A model generated the notes under the pieces. That model was not told the DNA's origin and did not search any database. It saw only the letters and a program-made list of their open reading frames with translations. A stretch of DNA of 5,031 bases, taken from positions 1-5,031 of the forward strand of contig CANKQN010000073.1 in the NCBI GenBank assembly GCA_947485035.1, written 5' to 3'. This document shows positions 1 to 5,031 of this stretch, piece by piece. Source of the DNA: Rickettsiales bacterium (lineage in GTDB: Bacteria > Pseudomonadota > Alphaproteobacteria > Rickettsiales > Deianiraeaceae). The translations under genes and the position numbers were made by a program. Numbering within the stretch: the first letter of the stretch is position 1; each line of letters starts with the position of its first letter.

Positions 1-126
1 AATTGTGTTGTTTTTCGTGATTTTCTTAATGGTATCAACAAAGTTATCGCCTTTTTCAATATCAACACCAGCAGATTTATATGTTAGTTTTTCAGATATA
101 TTATATGATGAGGTATCAATTGACAT
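1..126 (-). CDS. purM: Phosphoribosylformylglycinamidine cyclo-ligase (PurM, AIR synthetase), N-terminal part
   Basis: PurM catalyses the ATP-dependent closure of formylglycinamidine ribonucleotide to aminoimidazole ribonucleotide, the fifth step of de novo purine synthesis, in the cytoplasm. Only the first 42 codons are present; the gene continues past the left edge. The reading frame starts at an ATG at 126-124 and stays open to base 1. The segment KLTYKSAGVDIEKGDNFVD (residues 13-31) matches the conserved PurM N-terminus, usually of the form LsYkdAGVDId.Gn.lV, which carries the lysine and AGVDI motif typical of the family. The start fits because the conserved block begins about a dozen residues in, as is usual. 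The gene is divergent from pabB and shares a 46-bp promoter region with it. The leader before the ATG is A/T-only over many bases, with no Shine-Dalgarno motif. The family call is firm; the catalytic core lies outside the window. Confidence 0.88.
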   Translation of the reverse strand, partial: MSIDTSSYNISEKLTYKSAGVDIEKGDNFVDTIKKITKNNTI

Positions 127-147
127 TTTGAAAACAAAATTTTAACT

Positions 148-163
148 TCTTATTATAATAAGA
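148..163. promoter_or_regulatory. Palindromic bidirectional -10 element between purM and pabB
   Basis: The 16 bases TCTTATTATAATAAGA form a perfect inverted repeat with no spacer. It contains TATAAT on the plus strand at 154-159 and TATAAT on the minus strand at 157-152. On the minus strand TTGCAA at 178-173 lies 15 bp upstream and is a plausible -35 element for purM, giving a leader of roughly 20 bases. On the plus strand no good -35 sits at 17 bp; TTGAAA at 128-133 is 20 bp away. Transcription rightward would start near 166, so pabB would have a very short leader. The hexamers are seen directly; promoter activity is inferred. Confidence 0.6.
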
Positions 164-172
164 TTTTTTTAT

Positions 173-1288
173 TTGCAAGTGATTTTTGAAACTCCGAAAT
201 TGGAAACTCCAAACACCCCTTACGCAATAATTCCAAAAACGGGGAAAATTTACAGAAACTTGATTCCACAGCCCGTTCACAGCCTCAACAACATAAACAA
301 CCTTTCAAATGCGATTGGCTATGTGAGTTATGAAAACTACACGCAAATTGAAGAAATTGTTTCACCAAATGAAATGGCTTTTTGTGAAATGCCAAAATTT
401 TTTTTTGGAAAATTTGAAAATCCGGAGGCTTTTGATATCAGAAATATCAAAAAATGTGAAATTCCACCTGTTGCTTTTGTGAAATCGAACATGACAAACG
501 AGCAATATTTTACAAAAGTTGAAAAAGTTTTGGACTATATCAAAAAAGGCACGGTTTATCAGGTGAATTTGACTCGTAAATTTTGCGGGGAATTTGAATC
601 AGTGCCAAACCCGCTTGATGTTTTTGCAAAACTATATTCAATTTCGCCAAATCCCTATTCAATGCTTTTGGTTATGGGCGGAGGGAAATCTGTCATTTCT
701 TCTTCGCCAGAATGTTTTTTAACACGAAATGGCGGCGAAATTTATTCCGTTCCAATTAAGGGTTCACTGAAATCTTCTGATTCAATTGAAGGCTTGCGAA
801 ATTTTAAGGATAAGTCGGAAAACTTAATGATAACAGACCTTGTGCGAAATGATATCGGCAAAATTGCGAGCAATGTTTGGGTGGAAAACTTCCAGAATAT
901 TGAAACTTTTTCGCAAATTCACCATCTTTCTTCCAAGGTTTGTGGGAAATTGCGTGAAGGCGTGACGAATGCCCAATGTTTGCAGGCAACATTTCCAGCT
1001 GGGTCAATGACGGGAGCCCCAAAAATTAAGGCTATCCAAATTGCAAACGAGCTTGAATATGTACAAAGAGGGGTTTATTCCGGCTGTATTGGAATAATAA
1101 ACGATGCACAAAACTTCGATTTTTCCGTCGTAATTCGAACGATAATTCTTGACGGTAAGAAGTTTGAATTTCAGGTTGGTGGGGCGATAGTCTTTGATTC
1201 CACTCCGCAAAAAGAACTTGATGAGACAATTCTGAAAGCAATGCCAATGCTGGAAACGCTTAACCTTGGGGCGGAAATTTTTGCCTAA
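173..1288 (+). CDS. pabB: Aminodeoxychorismate synthase component I (PabB)
   Basis: PabB converts chorismate plus ammonia, supplied by the PabA glutaminase, to 4-amino-4-deoxychorismate, the precursor of p-aminobenzoate and folate. The product has 371 residues, shorter than the roughly 450 of E. coli PabB; most of the shortening is N-terminal. The chorismate-binding domain covers about residues 105-360. Visible motifs are GTVYQVNLT (126-134), SPECF (178-182), PIKGS (194-198), DLVRNDIGK (222-230), GSMTGAPKIKAI (277-288), RGVYSG (299-304) and IRT (321-323). PIKGS places a lysine at K196, the position of the catalytic lysine of PabB; anthranilate synthase TrpE has PIAGT there, which argues against trpE. 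The first internal ATG is at residue 68, after conserved sequence (AIGYVSYE, 47-54), so the start must be non-ATG: TTG at 173 or GTG at 179. No pabA or pabC is adjacent, and there is no C-terminal PabC fusion. Confidence 0.87.
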   Translation: MQVIFETPKLETPNTPYAIIPKTGKIYRNLIPQPVHSLNNINNLSNAIGYVSYENYTQIEEIVSPNEMAFCEMPKFFFGKFENPEAFDIRNIKKCEIPPVAFVKSNMTNEQYFTKVEKVLDYIKKGTVYQVNLTRKFCGEFESVPNPLDVFAKLYSISPNPYSMLLVMGGGKSVISSSPECFLTRNGGEIYSVPIKGSLKSSDSIEGLRNFKDKSENLMITDLVRNDIGKIASNVWVENFQNIETFSQIHHLSSKVCGKLREGVTNAQCLQATFPAGSMTGAPKIKAIQIANELEYVQRGVYSGCIGIINDAQNFDFSVVIRTIILDGKKFEFQVGGAIVFDSTPQKELDETILKAMPMLETLNLGAEIFA

Positions 1289-1297
1289 TTGCAATAT

Positions 1298-1555
1298 TCA
1301 CCTTCCCCTTGGGCTGTTATTCATTCGTGGTGGAGCAACATTGAAAGATCTGCCTTGAATTTTTCCAACAACGGGTGGCTTGTTTTTCACAAGTGGTTTT
1401 GCTGGCTTTGGTGCGGAGTTTTTCAGAGATTTGCCATCGGAGGAATCCTCGTCCTTCCTTCCATCACTGGTCGATTCATCGCCTGATTCTTCGTCTTGCT
1501 GTTCCTTTGTTGGAATTTGTGCATTTTGTGTGATGATTTTTTCTTCGTCCGTCAT
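1298..1555 (-). CDS. Possible small disordered protein with segregated charges; function unknown
   Basis: I do not recognise this family. The frame runs from an ATG at 1555-1553 to a TGA at 1300-1298, giving 85 residues; a TTG eight codons upstream (1579) is the only other start. The protein is low in hydrophobic residues and has no predicted membrane segment. Residues 1-40 hold 14 acidic and 4 basic residues (for example DEESGDES, 21-28). Residues 41-85 hold no acidic residue and 11 basic ones, with many prolines (KPAKPLVKNKPP), and the chain ends PRGR. It is convergent with pabB, with 9 bp between the stop codons and no terminator hairpin. No Shine-Dalgarno motif or clear promoter precedes it. 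The opposite strand is also open here, but its translations look like antisense shadows. It could instead be non-coding DNA or the remnant tail of a lost gene. Confidence 0.42.
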   Translation of the reverse strand: MTDEEKIITQNAQIPTKEQQDEESGDESTSDGRKDEDSSDGKSLKNSAPKPAKPLVKNKPPVVGKIQGRSFNVAPPRMNNSPRGR

Positions 1556-1633
1556 TGAAGTTGTATGAATTTTATGCAAAATAATAGTATTAATTTTCTT
1601 TGCAAGAGTTATTTTCCATAATCATTAAACTTC

Positions 1634-1662
1634 TTGACATTATCGTTTTTTTCAAGCATAAT
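1634..1662 (+). promoter_or_regulatory. Sigma70-type promoter for the msbA-like gene
   Basis: A full-consensus -35 hexamer TTGACA (1634-1639) is followed after exactly 17 bp by CATAAT (1657-1662), one mismatch from TATAAT. Transcription would begin near 1669, giving a leader of about 19 bases before the ATG at 1688. This is the best promoter in the window and indicates that the ABC exporter is transcribed independently of pabB. The hexamers are seen; use by RNA polymerase is inferred. Confidence 0.75.
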
Positions 1663-1687
1663 ACTGTATATATCCTAGAAATAAAAA

Positions 1688-3448
1688 ATGGCAAAGCAAA
1701 TGTTTCAAACAATAAGGCAGCTTCACTCCTCAATGCAATTCCTTAGACCTTTTTTCATACAATACCGCTTGAAATTCATTATGGCGATAATTCTTATGTT
1801 TGTCGTTGCTGGGGCGACTGCTTCTTATGCGTATCTTGTGAAAGAGGTTCTGGATAAAATATTCATCGCAAAAAATGCCCAAATGCTGGTTGTTATTCCG
1901 GCGATGGTAGTTGCAATTGCGTTGGTCAAAAACACTGCACTGTTTCTGCAAACACGCACAATGCAAGTTTTAATGGCGAAAGTTACGCAAAACATTCAGG
2001 AGGCACTCTATCGGAAATATATAACATCGAATATCTCCTTCTTTGATTCAACGCCAAGTGGGGCAATGATTTCCCGAATATTTCAAACAACAACTTCAAT
2101 TTCCAATGGAATAAATACGATTTTGGTCGTGTTATTGAGAGAAATCATAACCGTAATTGCCCTAACGGTCGTCCTTTTCATGCAAAATCCTGTTTTGACA
2201 CTTTTTAACCTAATTTCAATCCCACTAACCGTAATTCCCGTGGCGATAATCTCGAAAAAAATGCGTCAGCAAATTAATGCAGGCAGGGAGAGTATGGAAA
2301 GTTTAGTTTCGTGCGTTGATGAATCCCTTCGCTTGCCAAAGCTTGTGAAGTCTAACAATGCGGAGGAATTCGCAATCAAAAAAGCCTCAACAATTTTCAA
2401 CAAACTTTTAATATCCGCAAAAAGAACAATAACGCTTTCCACCCTTTTGCCATCAATCACCGAAACAATTTCAATTTTTGGCGTTGCGGTTGTAATATGG
2501 TACGGCGGATATAGTGTGATCAACGGAACCTTAACCGCAGGCGAATTTTTCGCATTTTTCACGGCAATGACTATCGCATACAAGCCGTTGAAATCAATAA
2601 GCGGGCTAAGCCTTGTTGTGCAAAGTTTTATAGCATCAACGGAGATAGTTCGCAACGAACTTGAACGAGAAATTGCTATTAAATCGCAAAAAAATGCGGT
2701 GAAAATTGCCAATGTTCGCGGAGAAATTGCCTTTGAACGCGTTTCGTTTAAGTATAATAGCGAACACGAATCGCTTATTTTAAACGATATTTCCTTTAAA
2801 ATTGACTCAGGAAAAGTTCTTGCGATAGTTGGTCCAACTGGTGCGGGAAAGTCAACAATCATAAGCATTCTTGAACGATTTTACGACCCAATTGCCGGCA
2901 AAATTACAATTGATGGTGTGGATATTTCAACTGTTGATATTGGCTCGCTTCGTGAAAATATGTCACTCGTTTCGCAGGATATTCAACTGTTCAATGACAC
3001 AATTGAAAATAATATTAAATACACGAAAATTGATGCAACTCATGAAGAAATTGTGCAAGCCGCAAAACTTGCAAATGCCGAAGAATTTATCGCAAAAATG
3101 CCCGATGGCTATCAAACTATCGTGGGACAATCTGGCACAAAGCTTTCCGGTGGGCAAAAACAACGCATCGCAATTGCTCGTGCAATTTTGTACAACTCCC
3201 CAATTTTACTTTTGGACGAAGCAACATCGGCACTGGACTCAATTTCTGAAAAATTAATCCAAGATGCACTTGAAAAATTTATGCACGGCAGAACGACAAT
3301 CGCAATTGCACACAGACTTTCGACTATAATAAATGCGGATAAAATTATCGTTATGAGCAATGGAAAAGTTGTTGAAAGTGGCACTCACAGCGAATTAATT
3401 CAAAGCGATTTGCACTATAAAAAGCTTTACACAACTCAATTTGGATAG
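1688..3448 (+). CDS. msbA: MsbA-type ABC exporter (lipid A / phospholipid flippase family), membrane and ATPase domains fused
   Basis: This is a half-transporter that should work as a homodimer in the inner membrane; the best-known relative, MsbA, flips the lipid A core. The 586 residues match the length of E. coli MsbA (582). The membrane domain spans about residues 28-310 with six likely helices (near 29-51, 66-88, 141-164, 168-189, 250-275, 282-302). MsbA-like marks include SFFD (117-120), SLTAG-like TLTAG (281-285) followed by KPLKS (299-303), and a C-terminal QFG. The nucleotide-binding domain is intact: A-loop Y356, Walker A GPTGAGKS (382-389), Q-loop Q430, signature LSGGQ (486-490), Walker B ILLLD with catalytic E511, SALD (514-517) and switch H542. 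The start ATG follows the promoter at 1634-1662 by a short A-rich leader without a Shine-Dalgarno motif. The family is certain; the substrate is inferred, and a lipid or drug exporter of another branch is possible. No lipid A genes lie nearby. Confidence 0.83.
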   Translation: MAKQMFQTIRQLHSSMQFLRPFFIQYRLKFIMAIILMFVVAGATASYAYLVKEVLDKIFIAKNAQMLVVIPAMVVAIALVKNTALFLQTRTMQVLMAKVTQNIQEALYRKYITSNISFFDSTPSGAMISRIFQTTTSISNGINTILVVLLREIITVIALTVVLFMQNPVLTLFNLISIPLTVIPVAIISKKMRQQINAGRESMESLVSCVDESLRLPKLVKSNNAEEFAIKKASTIFNKLLISAKRTITLSTLLPSITETISIFGVAVVIWYGGYSVINGTLTAGEFFAFFTAMTIAYKPLKSISGLSLVVQSFIASTEIVRNELEREIAIKSQKNAVKIANVRGEIAFERVSFKYNSEHESLILNDISFKIDSGKVLAIVGPTGAGKSTIISILERFYDPIAGKITIDGVDISTVDIGSLRENMSLVSQDIQLFNDTIENNIKYTKIDATHEEIVQAAKLANAEEFIAKMPDGYQTIVGQSGTKLSGGQKQRIAIARAILYNSPILLLDEATSALDSISEKLIQDALEKFMHGRTTIAIAHRLSTIINADKIIVMSNGKVVESGTHSELIQSDLHYKKLYTTQFG

Positions 3449-3487
3449 TGATTGGCGGTTTTTTTCACATTTTTCAACGGTGAAATG

Positions 3488-3510
3488 GCGATTTTTTTTG
3501 CGATTTTTTT
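3488..3510 (+). repeat. Tandem GCGA plus T-run, two copies
   Basis: GCGA followed by eight T (3488-3499) is followed at once by GCGA and seven T (3500-3510). It sits between the exporter stop codon and the 12-bp palindrome at 3511. It may be slippage-generated or part of the transcription stop region; no function can be assigned. Confidence 0.6.
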
Positions 3511-3522
3511 ACAAACGTTTGT
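3511..3522. repeat. Perfect 12-bp palindrome ACAAACGTTTGT
   Basis: The twelve bases read identically on both strands, with no spacer. Having no loop, the sequence is a poor RNA hairpin and looks more like a protein-binding site or a chance event. It lies in the convergent gap between the exporter and the zapA-like gene, where an operator would have no obvious promoter to act on. Confidence 0.5.
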
Positions 3523-3583
3523 TTCTTTCTAATTGATTTTTTGAGTCAGCGTGATTGGATGTTGTGGTTTGAGTTTATCGAGG

Positions 3584-3979
3584 CTATATTTTTTTCTGCA
3601 AAAATTCGATAATTTCCAGAACATCTTGCGTGGAGTATCCATTTTTTTCATGAGGATTTTGACCTTTACAATCTTCTAAAGCTTTCGTTTCACTTTCTGC
3701 GTGGGTATCTACCGTTTCGGTTATGGCGTTTGAATGTTGCAAAACGTCATCATTTATTGGCGATTGCGTGGATATTTCTGAGTGTTTTGATTCGTAAATT
3801 GTATTAATTAATGCCAAAAGAATGGCAAATTCGTTGGAAACTGTTGGATTGGAAGCAATAACTGAATTGACGATGCGATTAACATCCTTACAAAGTGTTT
3901 GCAAAAGTGGCAGATCATCATGTGATTCGTATGGAATTTCGTATGAAGATCTGCCGATCGATGCTTGATATTGACTCAT
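3584..3979 (-). CDS. zapA: ZapA-like cell-division protein, divergent C-terminus
   Basis: ZapA binds and bundles FtsZ at the division ring. The first 66 or so of 131 residues follow the ZapA pattern: SIGRSSYEIPYESHDD (7-22) matches the family's 'i.GR.Y.I.ce.g.e' strand-turn-strand, LLQTLCKDVNRIVNSV (25-40) matches the first helix (LA..VD..V), and FAILLALINTIYES (51-64) matches the second, normally LL.AAL.lAdEL. ZapA usually continues this helix as a coiled coil; here residues 65-115 are polar and probably disordered, ending in a short amphipathic helix (TQDVLEIIEFLQKKI, 117-131). The ATG abuts the TAG of the upstream dsb gene with no base between, which points to translational coupling; no Shine-Dalgarno motif is present. 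The identification rests on pattern matching by eye and should be treated as probable. An unrelated small alphaproteobacterial protein remains possible. Confidence 0.55.
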   Translation of the reverse strand: MSQYQASIGRSSYEIPYESHDDLPLLQTLCKDVNRIVNSVIASNPTVSNEFAILLALINTIYESKHSEISTQSPINDDVLQHSNAITETVDTHAESETKALEDCKGQNPHEKNGYSTQDVLEIIEFLQKKI

Positions 3980-4732
3980 CTATTTTTTGATTTTTTCGTC
4001 AATTTTAGCAGTAAGTTGGTCAAAAGTTGTAATTTCATCACCAACAATGAATGCCGGTGTTCCAGAAATTTGGATTTCACGAGCAAAATTGAAGTTTGCA
4101 ACAATTGAATCTGTGATTTCCGTTGTTTTTAAATCAGCAGATTTTTCACCAAATGCAGAAACAATTGCGTCCACCTCCTTCACATCTTTTAAGGGTGATG
4201 CAAAAAGTTTTGTGTGTAAATCAAGGAATTTTTCAGGGTGTTTTTTGAAAAATCCTGTTGCAACTTCTGCTGCGTAAAGTGAAACTTCACCACCAATAAC
4301 AGGATAGTTTTTGATGATAACACGCACTTTTCCTTTGTATTTTTCGTCGGAAAGGATGCGTTTTAGCTCAGTGTTCGCTTGCTTGCAATAGCTACATTTG
4401 TAGTCAATATATTCAATAATTGTGATTGCAGGGTCCGTAACATTGCCAATGACTGGATCAAGAGCTGTGTGCAAAAGATTCCCCTTCGGGTCTTTAATGT
4501 CAGACTTAATCAGTTTTTGTGCTTTTTTTTGAGCCTGTTCTTGCGAGTGTTTTTGGTCGTACTCAATCACACTGCGAAGTTTCGAAGGGCTTAAAAAGAA
4601 CCTTGCAACGGAAGCAGGTGCAAGGTTTATTATTGAAACTTGAACGAATACGGGAACGACAATCAAAGATGCGATTGATATTGCTGCCCATTTTTTGTTG
4701 CATTTCTTTTTTTCTGTTGTAATTTCAGTCAT
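3980..4732 (-). CDS. Membrane-anchored DsbA/Com1-like thiol:disulfide oxidoreductase
   Basis: This is a DsbA-family thioredoxin-fold protein that should act in the periplasm, forming or isomerising disulfides in exported proteins. In the 250 residues, a basic N-terminus (KKKCNKK) precedes a hydrophobic segment at 16-38, followed by APASVA (38-43); it is either an uncleaved anchor or a signal peptide cut near residue 43. A polar K/Q-rich linker (about 57-80) leads to the catalytic domain. The active site is C113-S-Y-C116 within EYIDYKCSYCK, the arrangement seen in Com1/BdbD-like DsbA proteins rather than the CPHC of E. coli DsbA. The helical insert spans about 145-215, and the conserved cis-proline loop is GTPAF (224-228, P226). 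The gene begins 14 bases after rpsA and abuts the zapA-like gene, so the three are probably co-transcribed. The ATG has no Shine-Dalgarno motif. A DsbB-type partner is not in the window. Confidence 0.85.
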   Translation of the reverse strand: MTEITTEKKKCNKKWAAISIASLIVVPVFVQVSIINLAPASVARFFLSPSKLRSVIEYDQKHSQEQAQKKAQKLIKSDIKDPKGNLLHTALDPVIGNVTDPAITIIEYIDYKCSYCKQANTELKRILSDEKYKGKVRVIIKNYPVIGGEVSLYAAEVATGFFKKHPEKFLDLHTKLFASPLKDVKEVDAIVSAFGEKSADLKTTEITDSIVANFNFAREIQISGTPAFIVGDEITTFDQLTAKIDEKIKK

Positions 4733-4746
4733 ATAGAATATATTAA

Positions 4747-5031
4747 TTAGTTGTTATCACCAAATATTGAAGCAAGTGTTGCACCGCTGTCTGCGCTGCC
4801 GTATTTGTCAAGTAGGCGTTTTTTCTCATCTTCTTCATGGTCACGAATTGAAACTTGCAAGTTGCCTGATTCTTCGTCAAACGCAATAACTTTTGCATCA
4901 ACTTTGTCTCCAACAGCAAATCTGCTTGTGCGTTGCTCAGATTTATCATAAGCAATATGCGATTTTCTGATTGATGTTTTGAATGTTTCAAGAATTGTAA
5001 CAAAAATTTGAGTTTGGTCAAGAGATGTAAC
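4747..5031 (-). CDS. rpsA: 30S ribosomal protein S1, C-terminal part
   Basis: S1 is the large RNA-binding protein of the small subunit that captures mRNA, especially messages with weak or no Shine-Dalgarno sequence. The last 94 residues are present; the gene enters from the right edge. They cover most of the final S1 (OB-fold) repeat: IRKSHIAYDKSEQR, then RFAVGDKVDAKVIAFD, then the closing strand LQVSIRDHEEDE. They are followed by the conserved tail KYGSADSGATLASIFG, which is typical of alpha- and other proteobacterial S1 (YGSSDSGASLGDILG). The frame ends at TAA (4749-4747). Position 5031 is the first base of a codon. No terminator hairpin separates it from the dsb gene 14 bases downstream. 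In many alphaproteobacteria rpsA is followed by ihfB; that is not the case here. A second open minus-strand frame overlaps it but has no S1 similarity. Confidence 0.92.
   Translation of the reverse strand, partial: VTSLDQTQIFVTILETFKTSIRKSHIAYDKSEQRTSRFAVGDKVDAKVIAFDEESGNLQVSIRDHEEDEKKRLLDKYGSADSGATLASIFGDNN

Larger units (their letters stand above)
3449..3523 (+). terminator. T-rich 3' region after the ABC exporter; possible terminator
   Basis: Three runs of T follow the stop codon: 3459-3465 (7 T), 3492-3499 (8 T) and 3504-3510 (7 T). An inverted repeat TTTCAC (3463-3468) / GTGAAA (3480-3485), with an 11-base loop, precedes the second run by 6 bases. The stem is short and A/T-rich and the T-run is not directly attached, so this is a weak intrinsic terminator at best. 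Polarity fits the plus-strand gene; nothing comparable serves the minus-strand genes ending at 3584. Confidence 0.35.

Noticed and set aside
173..1288. Anthranilate synthase (trpE) as an alternative identity for the chorismate-binding enzyme.
   Set aside because: The motif is PIKGS with the lysine of PabB, not PIAGT as in TrpE, and no tryptophan genes are nearby.
1305..1313. CCCCTTGGG near the pabB end together with CCTTGGGG (1264-1271) as a possible terminator stem.
   Set aside because: The two copies are not complementary in the required orientation and no T-run follows.
1289..1568. Two plus-strand open frames (1289-1486 and 1380-1568) opposite the small minus-strand ORF.
   Set aside because: The first starts with TTG right after the pabB stop. 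Their products are rich in Trp/Phe/Cys or Ser/Phe in patterns that mirror the Glu/Asp/Lys codons of the opposite strand, as expected of antisense shadows.
1662..1673. TACTGTATATAT just downstream of the msbA-like -10 resembles the left half of an E. coli LexA box.
   Set aside because: The right half does not match (CCTAGAAA instead of ATACAGTA), and alphaproteobacterial LexA recognises GAAC-N7-GTTC-type sites. An A/T-rich chance match is more likely.
2266..2868. A 200-codon minus-strand open frame inside the ABC exporter gene.
   Set aside because: Its start (DFPAPVGPT) is the antisense of the Walker A codons, a common artefact; the plus-strand exporter is intact and fully explained.
3449..3583. 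A small RNA gene such as 6S RNA, sometimes found next to zapA.
   Set aside because: The gap is only 135 bp, lacks a long paired structure and is dominated by T-runs; no promoter is visible.
4743..5021. A 92-codon minus-strand open frame over the right edge, with its own ATG.
   Set aside because: The neighbouring minus-strand frame encodes the conserved S1 C-terminus without interruption; this one has no recognisable similarity and runs past the rpsA stop.

Overview
The window looks like a piece of an AT-rich alphaproteobacterial chromosome. It carries ordinary housekeeping genes on both strands. The lineage call rests mainly on two edge fragments: the ribosomal protein S1 C-terminus (SEQR..RFAVGDKVDAKV, then KYGSADSGATLASIFG) and the PurM N-terminus (LTYKSAGVDIEKGD). 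The strong A/T preference at wobble positions and the A-rich gene leaders suggest a small-genome or host-associated relative, but I cannot name a genus. No mobile element, CRISPR array, tRNA or rRNA is visible.

Layout: (1) 1-126, minus strand, the first 42 codons of purM, running off the left edge. (2) 127-172, a 46-bp divergent promoter region built around a perfect 16-bp palindrome that carries TATAAT on both strands. (3) 173-1288, plus strand, a stand-alone pabB (aminodeoxychorismate synthase component I) with a non-ATG start. (4) 1298-1555, minus strand, a possible 85-residue disordered protein, acidic in its first half and purely basic in its second, convergent with pabB. (5) 1556-1687, an intergenic region with a near-consensus sigma70-type promoter reading right. 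(6) 1688-3448, plus strand, a full-length MsbA-type ABC exporter. (7) 3449-3583, an intergenic region with three T-tracts and a 12-bp palindrome. (8) 5031 down to 3584, minus strand, a tightly packed set: the 3' end of rpsA, a membrane-anchored DsbA/Com1-like thiol oxidoreductase, and a ZapA-like cell-division protein.

How the genes may work together: PabB supplies p-aminobenzoate for folate, and folate one-carbon units are used in purine synthesis, where PurM acts. The divergent purM/pabB pair sharing one symmetric -10 element is therefore metabolically sensible. The rpsA-dsb-zapA set has gaps of 14 and 0 bases and probably forms one transcript. MsbA has its own promoter. None of the six gene starts in the window is preceded by a recognisable Shine-Dalgarno sequence.

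I did not find a convincing undescribed system. The points most worth a second look are the bidirectional promoter palindrome, the charge-polarised small ORF, the divergent ZapA with a replaced tail, and the lack of Shine-Dalgarno motifs.
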